Source of the DNA: Paenibacillus silvae
Lineage (GTDB): Bacteria; Bacillota; Bacilli; Paenibacillales; Paenibacillaceae
Direction: 5' to 3'
Assembly: GCF_014639235.1 (NCBI RefSeq)
Contig: NZ_BMFU01000005.1
Span: 1-64,000 of the forward strand
DNA: 64,000 bases
Shown here: in pieces, positions 25,517 through 34,054 of the stretch
Layout: the number at the start of each line of letters is the position of its first letter
Position numbering within the stretch: the first letter of the stretch is position 1
Program-made: the position numbers and the translations under genes
Notes under the pieces: model-generated
The model's input: the letters and a program-made list of their open reading frames with translations, nothing else
What the model was told of the DNA's origin: nothing
The model's database searches: none

Positions 25517-28180
25517 TTACCCTTTCAGCTCTTTAATCCGTGCAATGACTTTATCCCGTTTATCGGAATAATCTGCTTGTTTGGCGCGTTCCTCCTCGAT
25601 CACTTTAGCCGGAGCCTTGGCTACGAAGCCTTCATTTGCCAGTTTTTTCTCTACACGGAGCACTTCACTTTCGAGGTTCTGCAGTTCCTTCTCCAGTCTG
25701 GCTACTTCCTGCTCAATATCAATCAGACCCGCCAGCGGCAAGTACAGTTCTGCTCCTGTAATGATTGCGGTCATCGCTTTATCCGGAGAACTCAGATCCA
25801 GTCCGCTCTCAAATTCGGATGTGTTACAGAATCGCTTGATATAATGGCTGTTGCGCTCAATGATGCTTGATGTTTCATCATTATTCGCTTTAACCATCAA
25901 TTCAATTTTTTTGCTCATAGGTACGTTCACTTCTGCACGAATATTCCGGACAGCGCGAATCGTATCCATCAGCAGGTTCATCTCGGCAACAGCTCCCGGA
26001 TTCTCCAGTGCAGGGTCATATACCGGCCATGATGCAAGTGTAATTGTTTCCCCTTCATGAGGCAGATGCTGCCAGATTTCTTCCGAGATATACGGCATGA
26101 ACGGATGAATCAGGCGCATCGTCTGATCCAGCACATAAGCCAGCACCGATTGTGTTTTCTTCTTCGCCACCGGATCTTCTCCGTAGAAGGACAGCTTGGC
26201 GAATTCGATGTACCAGTCACACAGATCATCCCAGATGAAGTTGTACAGGACGCGACCTGTTTCCCCAAACTCGTACGCATCGATTAGACGCGTAATATCG
26301 CGGGAAGTTTCGTTCAGGCGATGCAAAATCCAATAATCGGCCGTACCAAGCTCGCCGCTGATATCACGATCTTCGAACGTAAATCCTTCCAGATTCATCA
26401 GCGCGAAGCGAGAAGCGTTCCAGATTTTGTTGGCAAAGTTGCGCGCCTGTTCAACCCGCTCCCAGCGGAAACGCAAGTCCTGTCCAGGTGTGCTGCTGGT
26501 CGAGATCATGTAACGCATCGCATCTGCACCATACTTCTCGATAACATCCAGCGGGTCTACACCGTTCCCCAGAGATTTGGACATTTTTCGTCCATCGGCA
26601 TCACGCACAAGACCGTGCATCAACACATCCTTGAACGGAATCTCATCCGTGAATTCCAAGGCGGTGAAAATCATACGAGCTACCCAGAAATAGATGATGT
26701 CATATCCGGTAACAAGTACGTTGGTTGGATAATAACGCTTGAGGTCTTCCGTATTTTCTGGCCAGCCCAATGTGGAAAACGGCCACAGCGCAGAGCTGAA
26801 CCATGTATCCAGAACATCTTCATCCTGCTTCAGCTTGCGTCCTGCGTACTCAGGCAGCGTAGTTGGATCTTCGGCCGATACAATCACTTCGCCAGTCTCT
26901 TCATCATACCAGGCCGGAATGCGGTGTCCCCACCACAGTTGACGGGAAATACACCAGTCCCGAACGTTCTCGATCCAGTTCAGGTATGTTTTCTCAAAAC
27001 GATCCGGTACAAAGTTAACCCCTTCGCCGCTTTGCTGTTTCTTGATTGCTCTCTCGGCAAGTGGTTTCATCTCCACGAACCATTGTGTGGAAAGGTACGG
27101 CTCAACTACAGCTCCGGTACGCTCACTGTGCCCTACCTGATGCATATGATCTTCGATGTTGATCAGTACACCCTGTTCTTTGAGATCTGCAACGATCTGC
27201 TTGCGGCATTCACTGCGATCCAGTCCCTGATATTTGCCTGCTTCGGCGTTCATCGTGCCGCTTTCGTCCATGACTGTAATCTGAGGCAGGTTATGACGCA
27301 AACCTACTTCAAAGTCGTTCGGATCATGTGCCGGTGTAATCTTAACCGCACCGCTACCGAACTCTTTGTCTACATAGTCATCCGCAATCAGCGGAATCTC
27401 ACGTCCGAGGATCGGCAGCACAAGCGTTTTGCCAATCATGTCTGCATAGCGCTCATCCTTAGGGTGAACAGCAATAGCGGTATCACCAAGCATCGTCTCC
27501 GGACGAGTCGTTACCACAGTAATGTGACCACTTCCGTCACTGAGCGGATAACGCAGGTGGTAGAGATGTCCTTGAACTTCTTTATATTCAACTTCAATGT
27601 CCGAAAGTGCCGTACGATTTACCGGGTCCCAGTTAATAATGCGTTTACCGCGATAAATGAGACCTTTCTCGTATAACTGTACGAAGACTTTGCGAACAGC
27701 TTTGGACAAACCTTCATCCAGCGTGAAGCGTTCACGTGAATAGTCCAGCGATAGCCCCATCTTACCCCACTGCTGACGAATGGTTGTGGCATACTGGTCT
27801 TTCCAGTCCCATACTTTCTCCAGAAACTTCTCGCGTCCCAGGTCATAACGTGTCAAGCCCTCTTCACGAAGCTTCTGCTCCACCTTCGTTTGAGTAGCAA
27901 TCCCCGCATGGTCAGAGCCCGGCAGCCACAGAGCATCGTAACCCTGCATGCGCTTCGTACGAATCAGGATATCCTGCAGTGTGAAGTCGAGTGCATGCCC
28001 GATATGAAGCATACCCGTTACGTTCGGGGGTGGGATTACGATCGTGTACGGCTCAGCATCCTTGCGCTTGCCCGCTTGAAAATAACCACGCTCCGTCCAT
28101 GTGAAGTACCATTTGTCTTCTGCCGCCTTCGGATCATATGTGGTTGGCATTTCTGTTGTTGCTTTTTTTTGTTCAGACAT
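25517..28180 (-). CDS. valS: Valine--tRNA ligase
   Basis: A class I aminoacyl-tRNA synthetase of 887 residues. It shows the HIGH motif (59-62, in MLHIGHALD), the CP1 editing domain (about 190-340), the KMSKS motif in GRKMSKSLGNG, the anticodon-binding domain and a C-terminal coiled coil (about 820-885) typical of ValRS. Expression is predicted to be controlled by an upstream T-box that senses uncharged tRNA-Val. Confidence 0.98.
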   Translation of the reverse strand: MSEQKKATTEMPTTYDPKAAEDKWYFTWTERGYFQAGKRKDAEPYTIVIPPPNVTGMLHIGHALDFTLQDILIRTKRMQGYDALWLPGSDHAGIATQTKVEQKLREEGLTRYDLGREKFLEKVWDWKDQYATTIRQQWGKMGLSLDYSRERFTLDEGLSKAVRKVFVQLYEKGLIYRGKRIINWDPVNRTALSDIEVEYKEVQGHLYHLRYPLSDGSGHITVVTTRPETMLGDTAIAVHPKDERYADMIGKTLVLPILGREIPLIADDYVDKEFGSGAVKITPAHDPNDFEVGLRHNLPQITVMDESGTMNAEAGKYQGLDRSECRKQIVADLKEQGVLINIEDHMHQVGHSERTGAVVEPYLSTQWFVEMKPLAERAIKKQQSGEGVNFVPDRFEKTYLNWIENVRDWCISRQLWWGHRIPAWYDEETGEVIVSAEDPTTLPEYAGRKLKQDEDVLDTWFSSALWPFSTLGWPENTEDLKRYYPTNVLVTGYDIIYFWVARMIFTALEFTDEIPFKDVLMHGLVRDADGRKMSKSLGNGVDPLDVIEKYGADAMRYMISTSSTPGQDLRFRWERVEQARNFANKIWNASRFALMNLEGFTFEDRDISGELGTADYWILHRLNETSRDITRLIDAYEFGETGRVLYNFIWDDLCDWYIEFAKLSFYGEDPVAKKKTQSVLAYVLDQTMRLIHPFMPYISEEIWQHLPHEGETITLASWPVYDPALENPGAVAEMNLLMDTIRAVRNIRAEVNVPMSKKIELMVKANNDETSSIIERNSHYIKRFCNTSEFESGLDLSSPDKAMTAIITGAELYLPLAGLIDIEQEVARLEKELQNLESEVLRVEKKLANEGFVAKAPAKVIEEERAKQADYSDKRDKVIARIKELKG

Positions 28181-28195
28181 GTGTCATTCCTCCGT

Positions 28196-28256
28196 TACTT
28201 CATCATCATGGCTCCTAAAATCATCATTAAGGCACCCGAAATCATCATTAGGGCCA
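28196..28256 (-). repeat. 21-22 base imperfect tandem repeat in the valS leader
   Basis: Between the T-box terminator and the valS ribosome site, the minus strand repeats GCC-N-TAATGATGATTT about 2.7 times at 21-22 base spacing. The last copy runs into the ribosome-site region. Role unknown; it may be slippage-derived. Confidence 0.55.
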
Positions 28257-28261
28257 AAAAA

Positions 28262-28580
28262 AAAAACAAAAAAACCTTTCATCCATCAAAGGACGAAAGG
28301 TTAGCTTTCGCGGTACCACCTTTGTTTCACGCAGACAGCAGGACAAACAACTCATCCTCTGATTCAGGCGTGACACTTCAAGCAGATAACGGCTGCGACC
28401 GGCCCATCCTACCTCCGAGGTTAAAAATCATAAATAGCTTACACCTCAAGTGCTCAAACAGGCAACTCCCGGGCGACTTCGATCAGTTGGCTCCTGCGGA
28501 ATCTCACAGCGCATCGATCCCACTCTCTGAAAGGTCATACTGTCTACTACTCCCGATCCACGTCATTATACAAAAAACCT
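28262..28580 (-). promoter_or_regulatory. T-box leader of valS (Val specifier GTC)
   Basis: The minus strand has the canonical T-box core AGGTGGTACCGCG (28308-28320), followed by a terminator (AACCTTTCGTCC pairing with GGATGAAAGGTT, then T-runs, about 28262-28301). Upstream lies Stem I with a GGAGTAGTAGACAG segment and a specifier context GAA-GTC at 28475-28477, where GTC is a valine codon. Binding of uncharged tRNA-Val should stabilise the antiterminator and allow valS transcription. Confidence 0.92.
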
Positions 28581-28586
28581 AAACAC

Positions 28587-28615
28587 ATCATACCTTGCTC
28601 GTGCACGATAGTCAA
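28587..28615 (-). promoter_or_regulatory. Promoter of T-box-valS
   Basis: On the minus strand a -35 TTGACT (28610-28615), 17 bp spacer and -10 TATGAT (28587-28592), directly upstream of T-box Stem I. Confidence 0.75.
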
Positions 28616-28660
28616 CCTGGCAGCAGCGGAACCTGAATGTAGAGAAAAGAATTCACTGGA

Positions 28661-28700
28661 AAACAAACAAAACCCGCAATCCCTGCAAAGGATTACGGGC
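28661..28700 (-). terminator. Terminator downstream of spoVID
   Basis: On the minus strand CCCGTAATCC and GGATTGCGGG form a stem followed by TTTTGTTTGTTTT. Confidence 0.85.
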
Positions 28701-28732
28701 GTTCTGGCTGACAATATCGGCGGCAAGTGGAT

Positions 28733-30301
28733 TCAAGGGATATACAGAATTTGTCCTTCTTCCACAACCTGTTCGGTCAAGCGATTATACAGCTGCAGCT
28801 CTCGGGTACTGAGTTGATAACGATCAGCAATAGCGTCAAGTGTATCCTCACGCTGCACAATGCAGAGCTTCACTTTGCGGAACGGATTCTGATCTACAAT
28901 GGTGCCGAGGAACAGATTTTTCCACTCAACCTCTTCGGTCTGGCTCTCATCTTCAGGAACCGCTCCAGCAGAAGCCTCTTCCGTACGCTCTCCATCCGCT
29001 TCGCGAGCACTGCGGCCAGACGAGGCTAACAGTGAGGAGATACCCACTCCTTCTTCGGATCTTGGGGACGTTTCTTTTTTGCTGCCAAAAGCAACCTTCA
29101 GCTCCGGCTTGTCTTCCGCCTCGGCGATTGGTTCAGGAATAGATTCTTCATTCTGCAGCAAAGCCTCTTCTTCCGCGGTTTCCGTTACAATCCGCCCGAC
29201 TTCTACGTTAACTGCTTCAGAGGAGGCAAAAACATCCTGCCAGTTCTCTGTCTGCACCTGAGCTGGAGCACTGCCGGCATCCTGCTCTCCTTGCTGACCG
29301 CCTGACCTTGCTTCCTCAAAGTGCCATACCTCAGGCGCATGCTGCTCCAACGGTTTCCGTTCCTCTTCTGAACGGAGCAGAGCAGCAGATTCCGTACTGG
29401 ATGACGCTGCATTCTCTAAACTACTTCCGATGGCATTCTCTAAACTGCTTCCAATCGGAGGTTCAGACCAGGCTGCCGTGGCTTCGCCTTCAATTGAAAG
29501 CAGCGGTTCAGATTCAGGATACGAAGCAAGTCTGTCTGCTGTCTCCGCCAGGAATGACGAAATTGGCGTAGGGGCTTCGTCGTTTGGATCAGCTGCCGGA
29601 CTCCAATCAGACTGTAACCGTTCTTCCTGATTCGGTTCTGTCTGAACCCTCAAGGACAAATCAGCGGATTCAGGGGAACCGTACGCAGCAAGCTCTGCCG
29701 CATTTGCCAGCTCTTCCTCCTCCCCCCGCTGGACCTGCACCTGCTGCTCATAAGCTTGATCCGTTCTGCCAAGCTGCTGGTACTGCTCTAACGAATCATA
29801 TTGCCCCGGTTGCTCGTACTGCTCCGATTGTGCTGATGCCTCGGTCTGTCCGAGCTCGTCTGCCCGGCTGTCCGGCTGAGCTTCAGGTGAATGCACCACT
29901 GTGAATTCATCTGCTGTCCACACCTGCGGCTCCTCTACCGGAAAACCTTCAATGCCTCGCAGAGACAATACTCCCGTAATGTTCAAGCTTCGGCTGGACA
30001 ACAGATCCACATCAAAATTTTCAATCTCGATGGAAATATCATCAATGGATCTAACCCTGTTAAGCGGCACCGTAATTTCAACAGGAATAAAATGCTTTAA
30101 TTCCTCCGATTCTTCGCTTTCCCCCCGGTACGCTCCTGTAAGCAGCAGATGCCCCCGCAAGGTGGCATGGTCGTCCTGTCCAATGACCTGAATGCGTGGA
30201 TACAGCTCAATTTCCTCCAGTTCCTCAATGGCAGGCACTCCCTCAGACAAATGAACGCGCTCATAAATATCGAACCGCAAACCATAAGGTTGATTCAACA
30301 A
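28733..30301 (-). CDS. spoVID: SpoVID-like spore coat assembly protein
   Basis: 522 residues: a folded N-terminal domain (1-150, starting LNQPYGLRFDIYERVHL), a long acidic Glu/Gln/Ser/Ala-rich middle, and one C-terminal LysM domain (about 475-522). B. subtilis SpoVID has the same plan and drives spore encasement by the coat, binding SpoIVA and SafA. Its position between hemL and valS matches B. subtilis. TTG start nine bases after AAAGGAGG. The middle region is the most variable part and shows local short duplications (GSSLENA appears twice). Confidence 0.85.
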   Translation of the reverse strand: MLNQPYGLRFDIYERVHLSEGVPAIEELEEIELYPRIQVIGQDDHATLRGHLLLTGAYRGESEESEELKHFIPVEITVPLNRVRSIDDISIEIENFDVDLLSSRSLNITGVLSLRGIEGFPVEEPQVWTADEFTVVHSPEAQPDSRADELGQTEASAQSEQYEQPGQYDSLEQYQQLGRTDQAYEQQVQVQRGEEEELANAAELAAYGSPESADLSLRVQTEPNQEERLQSDWSPAADPNDEAPTPISSFLAETADRLASYPESEPLLSIEGEATAAWSEPPIGSSLENAIGSSLENAASSSTESAALLRSEEERKPLEQHAPEVWHFEEARSGGQQGEQDAGSAPAQVQTENWQDVFASSEAVNVEVGRIVTETAEEEALLQNEESIPEPIAEAEDKPELKVAFGSKKETSPRSEEGVGISSLLASSGRSAREADGERTEEASAGAVPEDESQTEEVEWKNLFLGTIVDQNPFRKVKLCIVQREDTLDAIADRYQLSTRELQLYNRLTEQVVEEGQILYIP

Positions 30302-30481
30302 AGGTGGCGTCCTCCTTTCGGCATATATTCACCATGATCCTTCTCATGGGACTGATCCATGGTCCAATCCTTCGTTACCCATCTATATGCCTTAAATGGG
30401 ATGGGCATGCCACCTTTTGTGAAAAGCCTGCTCAGATTTCAATCCTCATTTCATGATGAGAGTTTAAGCGAACGTTGAAAA

Positions 30482-30510
30482 CAAAAAAACGGACCCGTTA
30501 ATCAGGTCCG
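30482..30510 (-). terminator. Terminator at the end of the RluA-type gene
   Basis: On the minus strand GGACC...GGGTCC is followed by seven T. The gene's TGA stop lies within the stem. Confidence 0.85.
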
Positions 30511-31422
30511 CTCTCCGCGCGTGTTATTTTCCCTCGCAGCCAATTGTTCAAAATCCGCTGGCCACGGGTCTTGTACTTCAATTAATGCTCCCGTTAAAGG
30601 ATGATTAAAGCTCAGCTTTTCACCATGCAGTGCCTGCCTGCCAATAACATCCGAACGCCCTCCGTACAGCTTGTCCCCTACAAGAGGATGTCCGACATAA
30701 CTAAGATGCACACGGATTTGATGTGTACGTCCCGTCTCCAGCTTCAAGCGTACGAGTGTTGCTCTCTCCCATACATGCACAATGCTCACATGAGTAACAG
30801 CAACCTGGCCTCCATCGGAAACACGTCTGCGCTGCTTATGATGCCTGTCCTTGCCGATGGGCGCATCAATGGTGCGAAGTTCAGGCGAAACTTGGCCGTC
30901 AGCGATGGCAACATACTGGCGATCAATGGTTTTTCGACGCATCGCTTCGTCCAGTATGGCGAGTGCAAATGCATTTTTGGCATATAGAACAGGTCCTGTC
31001 GTATCTTCATCCAAACGATGAACATGACGTACGCTCGTTTCAATGCCGTTCATCTCGTAATATGAGGCTACAGCATGATCCAGTGTAATGGCCTGATCCT
31101 CACGGGTTCCATCCGGGTGAAGCTTCATGCCAGCCGGTTTATGCACAACAAGACAGAAATCATCCTCGTACAGTACATTCAGATCAGCCCATCGCGGCTC
31201 CACACCCAGCGGCTGAACAGCAAAAAGGGCCAGCCGAAGCCGGTCCCCTGCTAGCTGTATCCCCTGCGCTGCCTTGATCTGGCGAAGCAGCTTCTCCGGG
31301 AATTGAAGCTCGGACAGAAGCCATTGGTCGGCGGCAGCCTGTCTGTCTTCTTTTCCAGTGACCGCCTTGCCCGGCATCAGCTCAAGCCATTGTCCGCGGC
31401 GTTTCCAGCTTTTGATGCTCAT
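30502..31422 (-). CDS. RluA-family pseudouridine synthase
   Basis: Isomerises uridine to pseudouridine in rRNA or tRNA. 306 residues: a degenerate S4-like N-terminus and the RluA catalytic domain with HRLDEDTTG, in which Asp138 is the expected nucleophile, plus the RTHQIRVHLSYVGHPLVGD signature. The exact target base cannot be told from sequence. It overlaps the hemL stop by four bases (ATGA). Confidence 0.92.
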   Translation of the reverse strand: MSIKSWKRRGQWLELMPGKAVTGKEDRQAAADQWLLSELQFPEKLLRQIKAAQGIQLAGDRLRLALFAVQPLGVEPRWADLNVLYEDDFCLVVHKPAGMKLHPDGTREDQAITLDHAVASYYEMNGIETSVRHVHRLDEDTTGPVLYAKNAFALAILDEAMRRKTIDRQYVAIADGQVSPELRTIDAPIGKDRHHKQRRRVSDGGQVAVTHVSIVHVWERATLVRLKLETGRTHQIRVHLSYVGHPLVGDKLYGGRSDVIGRQALHGEKLSFNHPLTGALIEVQDPWPADFEQLAARENNTRGERT

Positions 31423-32723
31423 AATGATTGCAAAGCCTTTCGGTTCGCCTCAATGGTATCTTCGATATCCTGCTCTGTATGCACACCAGATACAAACATC
31501 CCCTCATACTGGGAAGGAGCAACACTGACGCCATGATCGATCATGGCTGCAAAATAACGGCGGAACTGATCCAGGTTGCTTTCCTTCGCAATATCATAGT
31601 TCGTTACCGGTACAGCACTGAAAAATGGACATACCATTGAACCGACACGGTTAATCGTTACCGCAACGCCCGCTTCTGCTGCATTTTTCTCGAATCCGGC
31701 CTGCAAACGTGCAGACAACATCTCCAGACGATCGTATACTTCCGGTGTCAAAAGTTTCAGCGTAGTATAACCCGCTGCCATCGCCAGCGGATTACCGCTT
31801 AACGTTCCGGCCTGATAGATCGGCCCGGTCGGTGCAATCTGCTCCATCAGATCCCTGCGTCCGCCATAAGCACCTACTGGAAGCCCGCCGCCAATAACTT
31901 TACCCAGACACGTCAGATCCGGTGTAACGCCGAATCTTCCTTGAGCGCAGTTCAAACCTACACGGAATCCGGTCATGACCTCATCAAAGATCAGCAAGCT
32001 GCCATACTCGGTGGTCACGCTGCGCAAGCCTTCCAAAAAGCCTTCAGCTGGAGGTACCACACCCATATTACCGGCAACTGGCTCCACGATTACAGCAGCG
32101 ATCTCTTCTCCGAATCGTTCAAAAGCAAGGCGCACGGATTGCAGATCATTATAAGGCACCGTAATTGTATTCAGGGCTACCCCTTCTGGTACCCCAGGGC
32201 TGTCTGGCAATCCGAGCGTTGCCACACCCGATCCAGCCTTGATCAACAAGCTGTCAGCATGACCATGATAGGAGCCTTCAAATTTCAAAATTTTGCTTCG
32301 TCCGGTTACACCACGTGCCAGTCGAATGGCACTCATCGTTGCTTCTGTACCTGAATTCACCATACGTACAATATCAATGGATGGTACACGCTCACACACA
32401 AGCTTGGCCATTTCCGTCTCAAGCAGCGTTGGTGCACCAAAGCTTGTGCCTTTCAGAGCAGTCTCGCGCAGTGCCTCAACAACCTCGGGATGGGCATGTC
32501 CCATAATCAGCGGTCCCCATGAACCTACATAGTCAATGAACACATTGCCATCAATATCATAGATTTTGGAACCTTCTCCGCGCTCAGCGTAGATCGGCGT
32601 GAGTCCCACGGATTTGAATGCACGAACCGGGCTGTTGACTCCTCCGGGTATGTACTGCTTGGCTTCTTCAAATGCGCTGCGTGAGCGCTCATCATTGCGA
32701 CGATTGCTTTGTTGTGCAGTCAT
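31419..32723 (-). CDS. hemL: Glutamate-1-semialdehyde 2,1-aminomutase
   Basis: Makes 5-aminolevulinate in the C5 haem route. A class III PLP aminotransferase of 434 residues with GSEATMSAIRLARG, a DEV motif in LLIFDEVMTGFR and the Schiff-base lysine in GKVIGGGLPVGAYGG. The open frame reaches an ATG at 32729 touching AAGGAGG; ATG 32723, six bases further, is better placed. Last of the hem genes. Confidence 0.96.
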   Translation of the reverse strand: MTAQQSNRRNDERSRSAFEEAKQYIPGGVNSPVRAFKSVGLTPIYAERGEGSKIYDIDGNVFIDYVGSWGPLIMGHAHPEVVEALRETALKGTSFGAPTLLETEMAKLVCERVPSIDIVRMVNSGTEATMSAIRLARGVTGRSKILKFEGSYHGHADSLLIKAGSGVATLGLPDSPGVPEGVALNTITVPYNDLQSVRLAFERFGEEIAAVIVEPVAGNMGVVPPAEGFLEGLRSVTTEYGSLLIFDEVMTGFRVGLNCAQGRFGVTPDLTCLGKVIGGGLPVGAYGGRRDLMEQIAPTGPIYQAGTLSGNPLAMAAGYTTLKLLTPEVYDRLEMLSARLQAGFEKNAAEAGVAVTINRVGSMVCPFFSAVPVTNYDIAKESNLDQFRRYFAAMIDHGVSVAPSQYEGMFVSGVHTEQDIEDTIEANRKALQSL

Positions 32724-32759
32724 GAACATCCTCCTTAATGTAACGGTCTCGCCTTGCAG

Positions 32760-32831
32760 AAAGAAAGATGCATCCTAATTGCTGGATCAAATGAATTGTT
32801 CAACTTATACATTCTGCTGCATCTTTCTCTA
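32760..32831 (-). other. Long-range inverted repeat in hemL leader
   Basis: On the minus strand AGAAAGATGCA and TGCATCTTTCT form an 11-base pairing around a ~50-base loop in the hemB-hemL gap. There is no T-run, so it is more likely a leader or mRNA-processing structure than a terminator. Confidence 0.35.
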
Positions 32832-32904
32832 ACAAGAGCAAAACCTATGGGTTTTATTTGAATACATAAACACGGTCGATAGTTACCACAGGGCAGACAT
32901 CGAT

Positions 32905-33906
32905 TTATTTTTCAGCCAGCCAGCGGGATGCATCTTTGGCGTAATAGGTAATAATCATATCTGCCCCTGCGCGTTTCATACTCAGCAAAATTTCCATAGC
33001 TACCTTTTTCTCATCAATCCATCCCTGGATTGCGGCAGCCTTCACCATGGCATACTCACCGCTCACGTTATAAGCCACAAGAGGAAGATCAAACTGATCC
33101 TTGATCGTACGCATAATATCCAGATAGGACAGGGAAGGCTTCACCATCAGCATGTCCGCTCCCTCAAGCACATCCGTCTCAGCCTCTCGCAACGCTTCCC
33201 GAGCATTGGCCGGGTCCATCTGATATGACTTCCGATCTCCGAATTGCGGAGTGGAATCCGCCGCTTCACGGAATGGCCCGTAAAATGCCGAAGCATATTT
33301 GACGGAATAGGACATAATTGGAATATGGTTAAATCCATTCTCATCGAGACCCGCACGAATGGCCTGTACAAAACCATCCATCATGTTGGAAGGGGCAATA
33401 ATATCTGCACCGGCCTTGGCTTGCGATACCGCCGTTTTCACAAGTAACTCCAGCGACTCGTCATTCAGCACATCACCACAGATGTGTCCGTCAACCTCGG
33501 TTGTGTGCACCATTCCGCAGTGCCCATGATCCGTAAATTCGCAAAGGCATGTATCGGCAATAACCAGCAGCTCAGGATACCAGGATTTGATCAATCTCGT
33601 AGCTTCCTGTACAATGCCATCCTCTGCAAAACCTGATGAACCTACACTGTCCTTCGTTTCCGGAATACCAAACAACAACACAGCCGGAATACCCAATTCA
33701 GCAATTTCTTTCACTTCTTCCTGCAAACGATCCAGCGAGAAACGGAATACGCCTGGCATGGACTTGATCTCGGACTTCACGTCTTTACCATATGTCACGT
33801 AGATCGGTTGAATGAAATCATCCACCGTCAGATGTGTCTCTCTCACCATATTACGAATGCCTGTCGATTGACGTAACCGGCGATGACGTACGATTGGAAA
33901 ACCCAT
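32905..33906 (-). CDS. hemB: Delta-aminolevulinic acid dehydratase (porphobilinogen synthase)
   Basis: Condenses two 5-aminolevulinates to porphobilinogen. 333 residues with the cysteine-rich zinc site ADTCLCEFTDHGHCG, the Schiff-base lysines in MSYSVKYASAFYGPF and MLMVKPSLSYLD, and the C-terminal YNVSGEYAM motif. GTG 33912 is only four bases from AGGAGG; ATG 33906, at ten bases, gives MGFPIVRHRRLR and is preferred. Confidence 0.96.
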   Translation of the reverse strand: MGFPIVRHRRLRQSTGIRNMVRETHLTVDDFIQPIYVTYGKDVKSEIKSMPGVFRFSLDRLQEEVKEIAELGIPAVLLFGIPETKDSVGSSGFAEDGIVQEATRLIKSWYPELLVIADTCLCEFTDHGHCGMVHTTEVDGHICGDVLNDESLELLVKTAVSQAKAGADIIAPSNMMDGFVQAIRAGLDENGFNHIPIMSYSVKYASAFYGPFREAADSTPQFGDRKSYQMDPANAREALREAETDVLEGADMLMVKPSLSYLDIMRTIKDQFDLPLVAYNVSGEYAMVKAAAIQGWIDEKKVAMEILLSMKRAGADMIITYYAKDASRWLAEK

Positions 33907-34054
33907 GTACACTCTACCTCCTGAAATTTCTTTTTATAGTCGAGCGATGAGGACGAATACCGGCAAAAAGGGAAGCGCGCCGCTTCTTCACGAATTCAGC
34001 ACGCTTCATATGTTCAGCCGAAGCCTGTCATAACCTCTTATCGGTGTATCTGAT

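Noticed and set aside
26321..27676. Long plus-strand open frame (451 codons) opposite valS
   Set aside because: Antisense shadow of valS, whose frame has clear HIGH and KMSKS motifs; no ribosome site and atypical composition. The same applies to the 398-codon frame at 48787-49983 opposite tig and 41923-42951 opposite lon.
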